Under the pieces are notes generated by a model, which was not told where the DNA came from, made no database searches, and saw nothing but the letters and a program-made list of their open reading frames with translations. From contig JACBWW010000015.1 in NCBI GenBank assembly GCA_020086605.1, positions 10,357,097 to 10,421,096 of the forward strand: 64,000 nucleotides of DNA, read 5' to 3'. The translations under genes and the position numbers were made by a program. Within the stretch, counting starts at the first letter, position 1, and each line of letters starts with the position of its first letter. The DNA is from Lanius collurio (Eukaryota; Chordata; Aves; Passeriformes; Laniidae). Below, in pieces: positions 28,841 to 41,600 of this stretch.

Positions 28841-29342
28841 TTCTGAAATACTTATCACAGCTAGAAGAGAGTTGAGTGTTGAATTTTGAAAACTAGTGAG
28901 ATGCCCACTTTGAAGTGAGATCACAGTGGTGATCAGACATTCAAAGAAGTGTTGAAATTGCTAGAATTGGCCAGATTAATTTATATTTAATAGGAGAGGA
29001 GGAATGTGTGATAGTGTATTGGGTTAACAACCCACAAACATTAAAATAAAGGTCTGCAAAATATTACCTGAATTCTAGGGTTATGGTGATGCCTTAATTT
29101 TGTGTACAGGTAGGAATTTTTAAAGGAGTAAAAGCTTCCAATGACCCTGAAGATGACCATATTCATCATTTGTTATCTTAAGAAAATTATAAACAATCCG
29201 GAACGTTTGGAAATCTTTCTAAGCAAAAATTATATTACAGTTTAGTGCCTTAGTATTGCCTGTTTAGTTGTGATTCAGATACAGAAAGAGAAGGTCAGAT
29301 ACAATATCCACAGAGTGAGGCATTAAAATTAATAGAGCTCAA

Positions 29343-29374
<32 letters not shown>
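29343..29374. repeat. (AT)n(GT)n microsatellite
   Basis: Five AT units run directly into eleven GT units, a compound dinucleotide repeat likely to vary in length between individuals. Confidence 0.9.
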
Positions 29375-31795
29375 AATATTAATCTGTCTTTGCAGATAAA
29401 GTAAAATATGGAGGAAGAAAGAATTAATGGTGTCTGGATTAAGAAAAGAAACAATAAAAAATGGACAGAAAGACATTGATTTTGATTCGTCCCCACACCT
29501 TCTTTTCTTCAAAATTTATTTTACTTTTCACTGTTTTCACAGATTTGATCTCTCTCGATTTATTTCTAGATTCTATACTCCTTGTATAATATAAGATGTC
29601 CCCAGAGACAGGTACTCTAGGTTTTACTATGGCTGTATTATAAACTACAATGATGTTTGCCTAACTCTGGGAATTCTTAATTTACTCAGTTATACAAGAA
29701 CCACATCTGTGCATCTCAAGATTAGTACTATTGTGTAAAGGGCAGTACATTTTCTGAAAATAACAAGGCCAACAGTGACCTTGAAAGATAGAGTTATGGT
29801 TCTTTTTCAGTAAAATGCATCAAAGATCAATGTATCTGGAAGTCAGCACATATATAGGACACCAGACTAAGCAGTAGTAACAATGGGATTCTGTAAATCA
29901 TAGCAAGTGCTCATAATTAGAAATTCAGCTTTTGCACTATCCAGTTCTCAATATGAATTAAGCTATTTGCTTCGAGGAGGGACAAACTCAGAACAGTATA
30001 ATGTCCTAGTGTTTTGTCAAATGGAAAAATGTGACAAGAAGGAAAGGAATCCGGATCTAAACTGAAATTGATAGTTCAATTTATGTTATTTTTGTTTTTT
30101 AAATACTCTACTCCTCTACTGAAAGTGTACAAGATAGATCTCTAAAGCTGTCAACTGTGGAGTGGCTAAAAATGAGTCTTGATAATGACTAATGTCTTGC
30201 ATACTCTTATGACATTTTAAAGAAATATTAATAAATACTGATTGACTTTTAAAGGATGATAATAGAAATTTGTGTTTAAGTGGTGCATTTAAAAATGTTC
30301 TACAAAGTGTGTCTTAATACCATTAGTTATAATATCCAGTTGTTATTTCTGAAAGTCCTTAGCACTCCTCAGCTCTTCTTACGGTACTAATAACTACTAT
30401 TTGTGGAAGTAGTGCATCTTGCTACTAATCCTTCTCTTACTGAGCTGATGGGAGAGGGGAAAATTAGCATCTGAGTGAAATGATGAAAAATTATATGCCT
30501 TTGCAAATTTTACTTAAATTGTAATATAATTATGCTGTGACTCACTACAGAACTGATATCACAGGGCATTTTGCTGATATTTCAGTACACTTATAGAAAG
30601 GCCTTTTTTTTTCCCTTGCTGTTTTCCTGCATCTTAAATCTAATATTGCCTTTCCACTTTCCTCGTTTTTATCTAACCTACTATTCATTAGAGATAATAA
30701 TTCCCATGTATGAAAAATAGCAGATCTATTTTCCAAATGCAACACATACTACTTTTTTACTGTTAATTCTTTCACTATTTAAAGTCTTCATAACTTATTT
30801 TACTTTATTGTTTTTCTGATATTTTATTCCAGCTTTGCCTTCAGGTTCTTTCCTATATGTGGGAGGAGTCACACTTATAAGATCTTGGCCCCTTTTCTTA
30901 CATTTTTTTAAGATCTACTGAGAAGATTTGTCCACATGCAAAGTTTAACAGTAACTTTTCAAAATAGTGTGGTTAAACTTCTTCCTCTTCATAAAAGCTC
31001 ATAGTATCTTTCTTTGGGCTGCCTTCATACAAAGCATGTAATATTTCCATTTTGGGGGTTTTGAAGTTATGTATAGGTTATCTTTTTTTCCCAAACTTCT
31101 TTTTTTTTTATCTTGTTAAAATGCATTTGCATGTTAAAACTCTCAATTTTTTGGTGACAGTTGGCATTTTCTTCTTGACATATTTACCCTTCATCCAGCA
31201 AGAAAAAACACAACCCAAAGCACTGTAATGGAGAATGCCACTAAAAGCTAACATTCTCTGAAGAACAGGATAGCTTCTGTAGGGTTCTGATCAGCAACTG
31301 ATGATAAAGGTTTCCAGATTGTCCAAAACACTAAGCACCTTTCCTAGAAAGGACTCCAGACATCAGACCTCTTCTTTTTCTTCCAACATCTCATCCTTTG
31401 TTCCCCTTTTTATTATTCTTAAGAAAAATCTGAGGAGAACCTCATGAATTATTCCTTTCCACATTGTTTTCTCCCATGGGACAGTATAGACCTACATACA
31501 AGCTTCTCTTTAGACATTGTTGAATTGTTCTTAATACAACTCAGTTATGACTTTAATACAATGGTTAGAAATATTAATGGCCTGTCTGAGAAAAATTTGT
31601 GTGTGTGTGTCTGTATTTTTGCTTCCAATAGAGTCCCAGGTGAACCATAAATGTCAGGGAAATATTCTTCAATCTTTTTTATCTGCTCCCCAAATCAGAT
31701 AAAACAACTCTTAAAAAAAAAAAAAATAAAGTTAGGATATAAACTAGAGGACTTAAATTTAAAGAAAGAGAAAATATATAGTCAAAAGAGAGTAG

Positions 31796-32222
31796 CGTCC
31801 TGGCTCTGGCCAGACATAGTGAATTTTTGCCATAGCCAGGACGGAGCATGTCTAGGACCCAGAGGGCACCACCTCATGCTGTTCTTCAGAAATGGGGGAC
31901 GGGCTCCCTTTCTCAGAGTTGAGTTGCAAAGGGAGAAGTCAGGTGTTTTGGGGGGTTTCTGTGGGTGCAGGTGAGCAATCACGTATGAATCATTTGCTTC
32001 TTTTCTTCTTGTATAATCTGTCATTAGTATTGTTGCTGTTACTGGTTGTTGTCTTACTCCATTGCTATTTCCAGTAAATTGTTCTTACTTCAACCCATGA
32101 TCTTTCCCTCTCATGCCTCCAGTTCTCCTCTCCAGGCTGCCACAGGGGAAGGTGGCATGATTGAACTCTGCATGTTTCACTAAGAGCATTAAATTAGGGA
32201 GTACCATACCTAAACCATGACA
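31796..32222 (+). mobile_element. Solo LTR, ERVL-like, sense
   Basis: The left end, CGTCCTGGCTCTGGCC, looks like the usual avian LTR start TGTCCTGGTT with the first T mutated to C. The right end is CCTAAACCATGACA, a typical terminus ending in ACA. Inside are the poly(A)-signal variant AGTAAA (about 32074, in CCAGTAAATTGTTC) and CAACCCATGATCTTTCCCTC just after it, as expected for the R-U5 part of this family. No internal retroviral genes adjoin it, so it is a solo LTR left by recombination. Candidate flanks AGTAG and AAAAG agree only partly, so no target duplication is claimed. Confidence 0.65.
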
Positions 32223-32689
32223 AAAAGATACTGAAAATTCATGTAAACCTATTCCTTTATTCTCAAATGTCCTAAAAGAGGTAATGCCTGTTTGCAGTCA
32301 ATGCACTCACTTTCAGATTTGCTGCAGCAAGCTCTGCATGCTCTTGTTTTATTCCTGAGGAAGTTTTTGTCCTCCCTGAAGTTTTGCCATGGGGCCCTAT
32401 TGTTGCTTGTGTGACGGAAAGTGTAGAGGTCCTATGACATGAAGAGAGCACCAGAGCCTACTTCCTTTTAGAGGTGATGCTCCTAGTCTCTTCCTTTTTG
32501 GAAATCAGTAACTCATAGTCCAAGAATGAACAAATAAAACTGTTCAATTGTAGTGCTATGGGCAAAAAGCTGGCAGTTGTTTTCAATACAAAATCTGGAT
32601 CCTGATCAGTTTGAGTTTTCACCAGTAAATTGCAGTGCAGCAATTTCAGTGTGTGATCTTCTATGTGGTATTCTGTGTGTTACAGCCAG

Positions 32690-32735
32690 AATATATATAT
32701 GAAGTTATATATGTATAAATACATATATAAATGAG
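32690..32735. repeat. AT-rich simple sequence
   Basis: Imperfect (AT)n and (ATAC) units; a small intronic simple repeat. Confidence 0.7.
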
Positions 32736-33017
32736 GTTCACTTTAAAAGCCTAGTTGCACGTTTTCCTTGGACGTTATGCTTATGACACCTCTTAAACAT
32801 GTTACATCTCTCTCGGATATTTTCTACTGATTTTTCTGATGAAGTGGTTGGATTTGATTAACAGTGACTCATCAAAGTCAGCATGTTTCTATTTTTATCT
32901 ATATTGAAGTGCCCTTTATCTGTGACACAGTTTTTCTTTTAAGTAGGATGTATTATTACCTTTTCTATTTCATGAGTTGAATACCATTTTTGTTTTATTT
33001 TTTTTTTCTACTACACT

Positions 33018-33465
33018 TGTTATGATCCAATTGTTGAGAGATGCCTCTGCCTGAATTAAGGTCAAATGAGACCATATGCCGAAGTCAGCAGTATGGATTT
33101 TATTTAACAGTAAATGTGGGGTACTGAGATAGAAAGAAATAGGAAGGAGCAAGGGGGCAGAGAAGGAGAGAGTGATCAAGCAGAAAATTGTCACCACACT
33201 GTGGACCCAGAGGCATCCCATTGGTCCTTCTTCACCCTGGTCTTCTTGGTAGTCATTCTGGAGGTACCGCTTTTATGCAGTCACAGTTGTGGGTATCCAT
33301 GGGTGGTCACAAATATTCCCGTAACTTGGGGTAGAATGTGTATAAGCAGTTGTTTCCTTTCTCACAGTTTGCCACAGCTGGAATTTTTGTCTGGATAGAT
33401 TAACCAGGATGTGTTAGCCACACGTCAACTCCTTTAGGCCTGGAATAAATGCCTTCCTGTTGCAA
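33018..33465 (-). mobile_element. Antisense ERV 3' LTR
   Basis: Read on the minus strand there is a purine-rich tract just before about 33465, a TATA-like GCATAAAAGCGG near 33275, an AATAAA near 33105, and an end in CAACA or ATAACA (33032 or 33018). This order of polypurine tract, promoter, poly(A) signal and ACA end fits a retroviral 3' LTR of about 450 bp. Both borders are approximate, because more than one TG start and ACA end is possible. It directly follows the env-like remnant on the same strand. Confidence 0.55.
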
Positions 33466-33482
33466 ATTCCTGTCTTCTGTCC

Positions 33483-34180
33483 TTATCTCAAGTTCACACT
33501 GTGGTGACTTATCTTATGGCAAATCACTTCTGTGGCCTTGACAATGTTTGAGGCAATTGTGGTCTTTAAATTTCTTACATTTCTCTGTGGCTCAAACAGT
33601 GTATTCCTGGGACCTTTTTCACATTTCACAGGTTGTCCAAGGGGGCAATGTGTTTGTAGAAAAGTCAGAGGAGAAAAAAACAGAAGCAACAGGAAAATGA
33701 CACAAGCAATTCTACAGTGTACAATAGCTATCCCAACCATTACAAATGTAACTGCAGTTGCAATCATCAACCCAATCATCATTATAGACATTGCCTCCAC
33801 CCCATGAGTCACAAGGTTTAGACTATGGACTTCAGCCATGACAACAACCTTAGGTTTGGAGTGATTGGAAGAGCTTTGATATTTGATCAGTGATTTGCTT
33901 CGTTTTGGCTCAGGCTTCTTCAACTGATAATGTTGCATTGTGAATGGATTAAGATTTAAGATTCCACAATTCCCTTGTTCCTTTAATAATAATATATCTA
34001 ATGCCAACTGATTTTGTAAAGCCATTTTTGGTCTTGTTGGTCTTGAAAGTTCATCTCTCTGAACAGACACCTGGCTCAATTATTGAGGGCATGTGTACCT
34101 GCCCTATAATATTTTGCAAGGCCCATTGTTGTTGCATCATAACTATAGAAGGTGTAAAAAATACTTTAAAGTCCCAAAGC
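33483..34180 (-). pseudogene. Endogenous retrovirus env (TM subunit) remnant
   Basis: The minus strand has an open stretch of about 198 codons (34079-33483). Near its start it reads LALDILLLKEQG (about 34007-33972), resembling the conserved heptad and immunosuppressive-like segment of retroviral transmembrane envelope subunits. A long hydrophobic segment at about 33788-33672 fits a membrane anchor. The usual CX6CC motif after the LKEQG segment is not visible. Similar coding sequence continues upstream to about 34180 in another frame, with a stop codon between, so the gene is frame-broken as well as missing its surface subunit. It is followed by an LTR on the same strand. This is a dead partial copy, and no gag or pol is recognisable beside it. 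Confidence 0.55.
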
Positions 34181-35450
34181 TATATTTTTTCCCCACTATA
34201 TAATAATCACATCTCTTACTGTTCAATTCTCATCTTTTTTTCAGGAGAATTTAGTTTCTGCCATATCCTTCTTGATAATGAATAATGAAAGATGGAATTT
34301 GGGCAAATGGATGGGAGTACTATCCTGAACCTTAGACCAGCGTGCTCAGTTAGGAACATCCCAAAGCTCATCGAGGTGGTGCAGGACAGCTGCACATCCA
34401 GATGTCTATCAAGTACATTTGGAGCTTGAATTTAGGAGTAACTCCTACTCCTTTTTTTCAGGCACCAGAACTTTTATCACACTTTTTTTTTTCACTCTTG
34501 TCCATCCTCCCTGTATTTTAAAATTAGTGGAAAGCTGGTTTATATTTTATGTCATAAGATGACTTCTAAAACTTCTTAAGCCTTTTTTTTTGGTTCTCAT
34601 AATATCTTTCTTCCACAAACTTTTCAGTTCAAATTCACTGTTTTCTGTTGTCTTTTCTGTATATGTATATAGAGATGCAGGTTATGTCTGCATTCAGTAT
34701 TGCTGTTACTAGCAAATGCAGTTTGTGCTATTAATTTCTGATTAGCTCATCAAAAAATTGCAGTTTGATTTTTATGTATGGCTATAGACTTACTCTTCTC
34801 ACTCCTTTTGCTATATACATTCCATCAACTGGGTGAAAAACAGGATCATTTCTGAATAATTTTATTACTAGTTAGATATTTATTTCTCCTTATTTGCCCA
34901 GGTCATTTTGCAGTAGTTTTGTTATCCTTGTAGACTTAATGCTTTTCACAGCTTTCAGAAGAATTATGAGGAAGGGTTTTATAATACACAAAAGGAATAC
35001 TAAGCTTTTCAGGTTATTATTTTTGAAAAGAAGTCTTGAAAGACCAACTCAGACTACACTAGAGCTAGCAGTAAAGGTCACTCCTTCTTAAGAGCTTGAG
35101 AAAGATGCTTTGTTAATAATGGTCTCCTATGGCTCACAGTCCTGACTTTCCAATCATTGCTATAGTACATTAAATAGGAGGGCCATATCACCAGCAGTAA
35201 AAGTGCTTTGATATCCAGGAGTCTGTTTCATTGAACAGAGAGGCACAATTGCTTAAATAGAAAAAAAAAGAGAGAAACCCTTTCTGGCCCACCATCACAA
35301 GCTGCCCAGGAGGAAAAATTAGGATACGTTGTCGCCCTGATTTTTAGAAAACTTTTAGCCTTCTGATGTTTTCATTCTAGTTGCACGCTTTCCCACGCTT
35401 TGTTCTGTAAACACTCAGTTGTTTTGCATTCCTTCATAGAGGTGGAGAAA

Positions 35451-35627
35451 GTTGATGGATTGGTAACCTGTCCAGTGTCATTGGAGAGGTGGCCCTTTCA
35501 CCCTCCAATCCACTGTCACTTTTGTAAAACTATAAGTAGTGGAGTCAGAAAATAAACTTCCCTCTTTTGCTCACCTTGGCTGATGTGTTCACGCATCTTT
35601 GCTCTCGTGTCCTACAGCGACAATACA
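35451..35627 (+). mobile_element. ERV LTR fragment (R-U5 end), sense
   Basis: A TATA-like ACTATAAGTAG (about 35530), then AAATAAACTTCCCTCTTTTG with a poly(A) signal, then CGCATCTTTGCTCTCGTGTC and CTACAGCGACAATACA, is the order and style of an avian betaretrovirus-like (ERVK-type) LTR 3' half. The right end in ACA at 35627 is convincing. The left border is uncertain and may be a truncation. I found no target-site duplication. Confidence 0.6.
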
Positions 35628-38600
35628 TAGGGCATAATTACCGATTGGGAACTTGGCTCTACTGGAATGAATATATTTGCAAAACTAATGATAAGTAAAA
35701 AAAAAAAAAAAATACTGCAGGCGTGTGCAAAGGTATTTACTCAGTACTGACTCAGAAATAAAATTGCTTCCCACCTGAAAAATAATTGGTACCACTACTT
35801 GCAAAAGTGAACATGAAGCAAATTGTTTGTCTAGACCAAGTCTGATCACTTTGTGAACTCTGACTGGGTAACAACAGAAAAGGATATGTCTGCTATCATT
35901 TTCAAATTGTGTTATCTAAGATTTCTCTGAATCAAGCTGGTCAGTGATCCATCTACTCATACACCTGACACCAGGTATCCTTCATATCTATATGTAATTA
36001 GTTCTGCTTTAGCTCAGACTGATTTCTCTTTCACCTGTTAATTTTATCACATCCAGATATATTCTTCCTTTCTTTATTTTTCATTTTTATACTATTCTTA
36101 CATAGCATTCTTTATAATCTGGAGCTTCCTTTTCAAAAGTTTACATTCAGAATGTTTTTGTTTGAGTATATACAAGAGCCTTTGTATCCATGGCAGAGTG
36201 TTTTCATTATTATGTTCAAAAGGAGAGAAAAAATAAACAAAAGAGTTTCCTAATTTAGTATGATTTGGGAAACAGATGCATCAGTGATGTCCATCTGATT
36301 CTCCTTCCATGTATGCCTGGCTTAAAACTACAAACAGAAGTAGGCAAGTTCAAACAGTGCTTCTAAATAATACCTAATTGGGTTTGTTATAAAAAATTGT
36401 CCTTGAGTAAGAAAAATCTCTGAGTTTACAGAGAATCACTGAATCTGCATTCTTTATTATACTTTCATGGGTAAAATGAGATAGAAATGATTGGATTTTT
36501 TTGACAGTTACTCAAAAGTACCTACTAAATATGTTTTGGTTTTGCTGATGAACATTTTCCTTCTAAAACTTTCTAAGGAAAATATAGTAATGTTTTCAAA
36601 TGCATGCATTTGCATATAGATACTTAATTGAAGTCCTGAAGAGGAAAAATAATATTTTTTTAAATCAAAAATAAATTTCAGAGTACCTTAATAAAAGGAA
36701 ACTTTTATCACTCTCATCTGAAGTATCTTATCTTGTCCAGTTTTAAAGCAGATTTTTGTGTCCATTTGCTCTTAAGGATTTTAACTGTAACAGTTTTAAA
36801 GCATATTATTTCAAATTGTTCTCTTAGTTAATTGGGAGGAGGCCATGTCTTCCTTTGTAGAATTTGTGCTCCTTCCAGGCAAGAGTCTGTCTTTACAGAC
36901 CTGCTTGTGTTAATGAGAAATCAAGTGGAATTGCCATACTCTGGTGCAGTAAAATATCAATACCATATGACTTTTGTCTACAAGATATTTAAAATTTTGT
37001 GCAGCAGTTTGGCAAGTGTGAATTCTGTGCAGTTCCTACTATTGTAACTTATAGTTAATGAAAGATCACTGAAATCCTGTTTTTCCTTCCCGTTTTTAAT
37101 ATTATATACATTAGTTTTAACATCAGACAAGAAATTCATTCATGAAAAAGGCTTTGAAGTTTAACCTGTGATTATTGAACAATTAATATTTTGGAAGGAA
37201 GGCAGAGAAGAAAAAACTGTCTTTTCTCACACCCCTCGGTATTAATAGAGACCTTATTTCTGACATGGGCTCTATGATCAATTGGCAACAGCTAATGACT
37301 GGAGTAAAATACAGTAGAAATCAAGGGTTAGCTAGAGAAAAAGAACTTCTGTACATTTCAGCCTTCCAAAGTAATGCTGCATTGTATATAAGAAAAAGAT
37401 CATATTGTGGTATTTCAGTAATACAGTTTTATGTGGTGACAGTAGCATAGAATCTTTCCAATAGATAGTGCTGTCCCATTGTTTAAGAGAAAAGAAAAGA
37501 ACAAGGGTGAGAAAAGAAAATAGAGTGTATTTATCTTCATGTTTTGTAAAGGACATGCACTTCTAAAACAACTTTGGGCCCATTACAGAAAGTGGTACTT
37601 AGAAAAGCTAAAACTAATTACAGGAGACAAATATTAAGAATAATGGGGTACGAAGAAGGAAAATTATTTTGGTAGATCTTGTAGAAATTTGAGATGTGTT
37701 AATGAAGAGTTAGCTATTATTGCAACAGACTTACTGTGATTGGCAGAGCAGTGGTAAAATTGAAGTAATGGATGTCTCACAGAAGAGAGAACCTGCTACT
37801 CAATTTAAAAAGAGCACAGGAATATGGCCATGACTCAGTGTGATACTTTCATTTGCATATAAATTTTTATATAAGCATTTAATTTAACTGGAGTTTAAGG
37901 TCTTATTTTTAACTGTGCAGTTGAAAGTACTGTGTTCAATTTTTTTTTTAGCTACTGTAACACAGGAAACACAGGTACCTCAATTAAGCACTTTGCTTTT
38001 AAATAACACACAGTTTACCTGCAAGTAGCAGGATATAGTAAACTTTCTAAGTATAACAAATATGAGCATTTAATAAGAACAATGCATCTAAATATCATCC
38101 AGATTTATTTGTTAATAGCATCCAGAAAATTGTTATAATGACTATTCACAATCCTTTTTGAAATGGGGAATTTCAAACCTCATTTTGTGACTTAAAGACA
38201 GACTAGATGTAACAGAACGATATGTAACAGAAAGATGAACCAGAAATAACTTATTGGTAATAATGCGTAGAAAGTAATGAGATTTTTTTATTCAGCATTA
38301 TGCTATTGTCTTTGTCTGTGAACAGCCATCAAAATATGTAATACCTGTGGGCTTACCATAATATCTTGGCTTCATATCAGTAAAAGAACAGAAGTCATAC
38401 TTGGTACAACTCTAAAATATGTTTGTCAGTGCCACCATATGCTAAAAAATTTTATTTTTTTACTGAAAACTTTTTGAACACTGTAATTTTTCTTGGTTTG
38501 TACCACGATGTTCTTCCAGTGGCCTACAGTTAACCTGACCAGAAACCAGAACCAGACAATACAAAGGCGATACTAAAAAGTCTCACAATTTATTTCTGTA

Positions 38601-41600
38601 GAGAGGGAAAACAAAACAAACAAAAACTCTACCTCCAAAACAAAACCCCAAATCCTGCATAACTAGTTTCTGCAGTTACAGAAAAAGGTTGCTGCCAGTG
38701 ACCTCGAAATGTCTTTCCTTTCATTGATATCAAGGAGTCAATCATGCCTAGTAAAGATTTCTTGTGATAAAGAATTAGACTGATGGACATGGATTGCTGT
38801 ATTAGTGGTTTGAGCAAAGGCAGTGTGTGTGTGATGCTTAGATAACTAAGATTGGTATTAAATGTAAATTGTCTCAGCTTTCAATATTCTTTTAGCATAA
38901 ATTCAGCATCTATTTGTAGTACTCCAGCTCATACTGAGTGCTTAGTTCAAGTTGACTGGAATTTGCTGTTTATTTAAAAGGCTCTAAGAAAATTATTTCA
39001 GAAGTATTGAGTGTGTCAATCTTGGCTAAACCCTTAAGTGAAGCTGCTGTGCTGGCATTCAAACTGCCAATATTTTGATTTTATATGAAAAGAGCAAAAG
39101 ATGGATAGAGAATGGATGTCACTCACTTTGTTGTATGTAATCAGGGGTGTAGTTGAAAAAAAATTGTTTCATATGGGAATTACATTCAAAATCTTTCTAA
39201 GTATATATGTGCCCATTTCTTATGTAACGTACTTGATAACAAACTGACACAAGTGGCATAGTATTGATAATCCAAGTAATGTGTGACTGGCCCTCTTTTC
39301 TTTCTACTGTTGTTTTCAGATCACACATTAATGCTTCGTTTAAAAGGAGAGATCAACTTGAAGAAAACTATTTGAGTTATTATATGCTTTTTTCCCCCCT
39401 TGTGTGCTAAGAATGGCTAAAGTGAATCATTCTCATTTTGTAATCATTTTAAGGTACTAGATTTCTTTTTTTTTCTTTTTTTTCTCCCCCATATATCCTC
39501 TTCAGCTGCCACATATTAGGGGATTCCCAATCAATGTCTTTTTTGGTTTAGGCAGTTTTCTCTGCAAGATGTTTGAAAGTTGTTTGAAAATGTATTTTTG
39601 TGTCTGTTTATTGGTTTAGCACATATACATAAAGGAGTTTGTGACAACCCAAAATTTATCCCACAGGGCTTTTGTAGATTGCATAAACCTTGAAGACACT
39701 CTACCTACTTGTCTGTCTCACTCCTGGATAGTTCATAAATACATGGGATGGACTCGATAATAATTGGATGAAAATTTGAGTAATACAAAAATTTAAGGGT
39801 TGTTTGTTTTCCTTAATTGTTTTTTGTAGATTCTCTTGAGTTTGTAAAGAAACATCTGGAGAAGTTTTTTTGTATGAAATGAGTTGTTTTAGTTTAAGAT
39901 GAATGCAGTTCAGGAACAAAAGATATGATTTTTTTTCAACATAAGAAAAGGGGTTAGGACTTATGAAACTAAAACTGTAATCCAGTGTTTTATGCAATAG
40001 GAAGACAAAAAACTTCAATAAACTTTATAAATTTAGAACTAAATAGTTTTTAATTTAAATATTTGAAAGCACATTAAATCTTAGCACAGTGTAATTATAT
40101 AGTGTGATATTTTTAGAATCAGAAAAATTTAGGAAGTATTCAATGTCTTCTTTGCACTCCTACAAATAAAATATTTTTAAAAAGGGAAAGTACAAATGGA
40201 GATGCTCTTGCTAAAAGCTTAATCCACCCATCTGACTCTAAACTGAGTCACCTTAAACGGCAAATTACACTTCTCTGGGCCTCTTAAGAGTTAGACACCT
40301 ATGGAATATGACCCAAGTAAAGTGTGTAGTGCAAAGCTAGTTTCTCTTTGCAGAGCTAGCTTGGAGAGTAATAATAAAAACATCTACAATTAAAGCTGAT
40401 TAAAAAAAAAAAAGGAAAAAAAAGAAAAAGGAACCGTTTAGGGGAATGATAATAAACTGTGGTAATTGGGTAATTATTATTCATCTCATTGGTTATGAGG
40501 TTAACTTTAAAAATATATGAGAAATTAATGTCAAATAGATTTATCTGATGAAATCTGATTATATAACAATTTGTTTTGTTAAAAAGGAGTAAAAGTTAAA
40601 TGGTATATGAGTCATTCTGAAGATCTCTATGTTACATGAAGCAATAAAAAAGACAGCTGTATCAGAGCATGCTGAATTTTCCATTTAAAATATACTGCAC
40701 TACTCAGTTGGAGATTTTTAATGTCTTAATAAATTTGCAGTCCTTATTGCAGATTCATAGCAAGATAACATAAAATTACAGAGGTTTTGGTGAAGTAAAA
40801 GGTTAGTGATGTTTTATGGTTAGCCTCAAGAGCTCTAGTACTTTGGAAAAGCTCTCACTTATGTCTAGTGTCTGCCATAAACAAGAAAAAAAATCTAAAT
40901 TCTCTTTACACATCTACGTATCAAATGAAGTCATTATTCTCAGTGGTGATCTAGCACAGGCGTTTTATATTCCTTTTCTCTGTCACCCATCTTCAGGTTC
41001 TTAGGAGGTTTGACCATTATTAGGTTTCAAAATAGCAAAACCAATTTTTAATCAACACATTTTTTTCAAAAGCATGAAGCAGTTGCATGTTTCGTGTACA
41101 ATAATGGGTATTACCATTTATTAGCTGTTACTGTTTCCTCGTGAAGTGAAATTGCAGTCCTTACTGTATCCCAAAGAATAAAGGGAAAATCATACCTATG
41201 TAATTAATTATTTAAACTATAATTATTATTATTTACTTATTTTAGAATTATTATATAAAGTGTTATTATATTCATTTATAGTCATAGAAGTAATCTTTTT
41301 CTGAGATTTGCTGAATACAGCCAAATCCTGCTCAATTCAACAAACAGCCTGGGCTCATGCATTACAAAGTCTTATTTTTAGGATGCAAGAGTAGCAGCTG
41401 ACCTCTGCATTGACTATTTGTAATACGGGCTTAGAAAGATATGCATGAAGTCTTTCTCAGCATTGGAGATTTAGTTAGATGTTAGAATTACTCACCAAAT
41501 GATCACCGCTTTACCCAGTCATCAGCAGAGTAATGCTAGTAAAGCTATTTTGCAGTAACGGAATACAGCCTGTAAAATTCAGTCATTATTTGCTTTTTTG

